From NCBI GenBank assembly GCA_964483635.1, contig CAZABS010000043.1:1-6060 (forward strand): a DNA stretch of 6,060 bases. Direction: 5' to 3'. The DNA is from CAZABS01 sp964483635. GTDB taxonomy: Bacteria; Patescibacteriota; Minisyncoccia; Moranbacterales; UBA1568. Positions within the stretch are counted from its first letter, which is position 1. Every line of letters begins with the position of its first letter. Under the pieces are notes generated by a model, which worked only from the letters and a program-made list of their open reading frames with translations, did not search any database and was not told the DNA's origin. Positions 6,059 to 6,060 of this stretch are shown here, in pieces. A program made the translations under genes and the position numbers.

Positions 6059-6060
6059 GC

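Noticed and set aside
1..6060. CRISPR array, insertion sequence, tRNA or rRNA gene
   Set aside because: No regularly spaced repeats, transposase motifs, terminal repeats or cloverleaf-like sequence were seen; nearly all sequence is accounted for by six genes.

Overview
The window fits a bacterial chromosome fragment of roughly mid-40s percent GC (estimated by eye). It is densely coded with the standard stop codons. The best hint to the source is the aspartyl-tRNA synthetase, which is the compact archaeal/eukaryotic-like type (446 aa, no bacterial GAD insertion). Together with a DUF2142-like membrane protein, a GT-C-like membrane protein and a stand-alone double receiver protein, this suggests a Candidate Phyla Radiation (Patescibacteria) genome or another bacterium that uses the archaeal-type AspRS. 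That assignment is inference; no rRNA or other marker is present.

Layout: positions 1-1217 carry two plus-strand genes. The first is the 3' part of a polytopic membrane protein resembling DUF2142, open at the left edge. It overlaps by 4 bp (ATGA) a 235-aa protein with one membrane segment at each end and an extracytoplasmic, probably beta-rich domain between them. After a 25-bp T-rich convergence zone, four minus-strand genes fill 1243-6021. In transcription order (right to left) they are a tandem two-receiver response regulator, aspS, a GT-B family-4-type glycosyltransferase resembling WsaF, and a 443-aa polytopic membrane protein with GT-C-like features. The gaps between them are 3, about 69 and 36 bp, so they may form one operon, with a possible near-leaderless promoter at the right edge.

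Four of the six genes look like envelope glycan machinery: a cytoplasmic sugar transferase, two multi-membrane GT-C-type candidates and a bitopic accessory protein. The other two (receiver protein and AspRS) are a signalling and a translation gene joined by near-contiguous coding. There is no mobile element, CRISPR array, tRNA or rRNA, and no gene-free stretch over 300 bp. I found no clear-cut new system. The points most worth a second look are the double-REC/aspS coupling, the possibly non-discriminating AspRS, and the paired uncharacterised membrane proteins.
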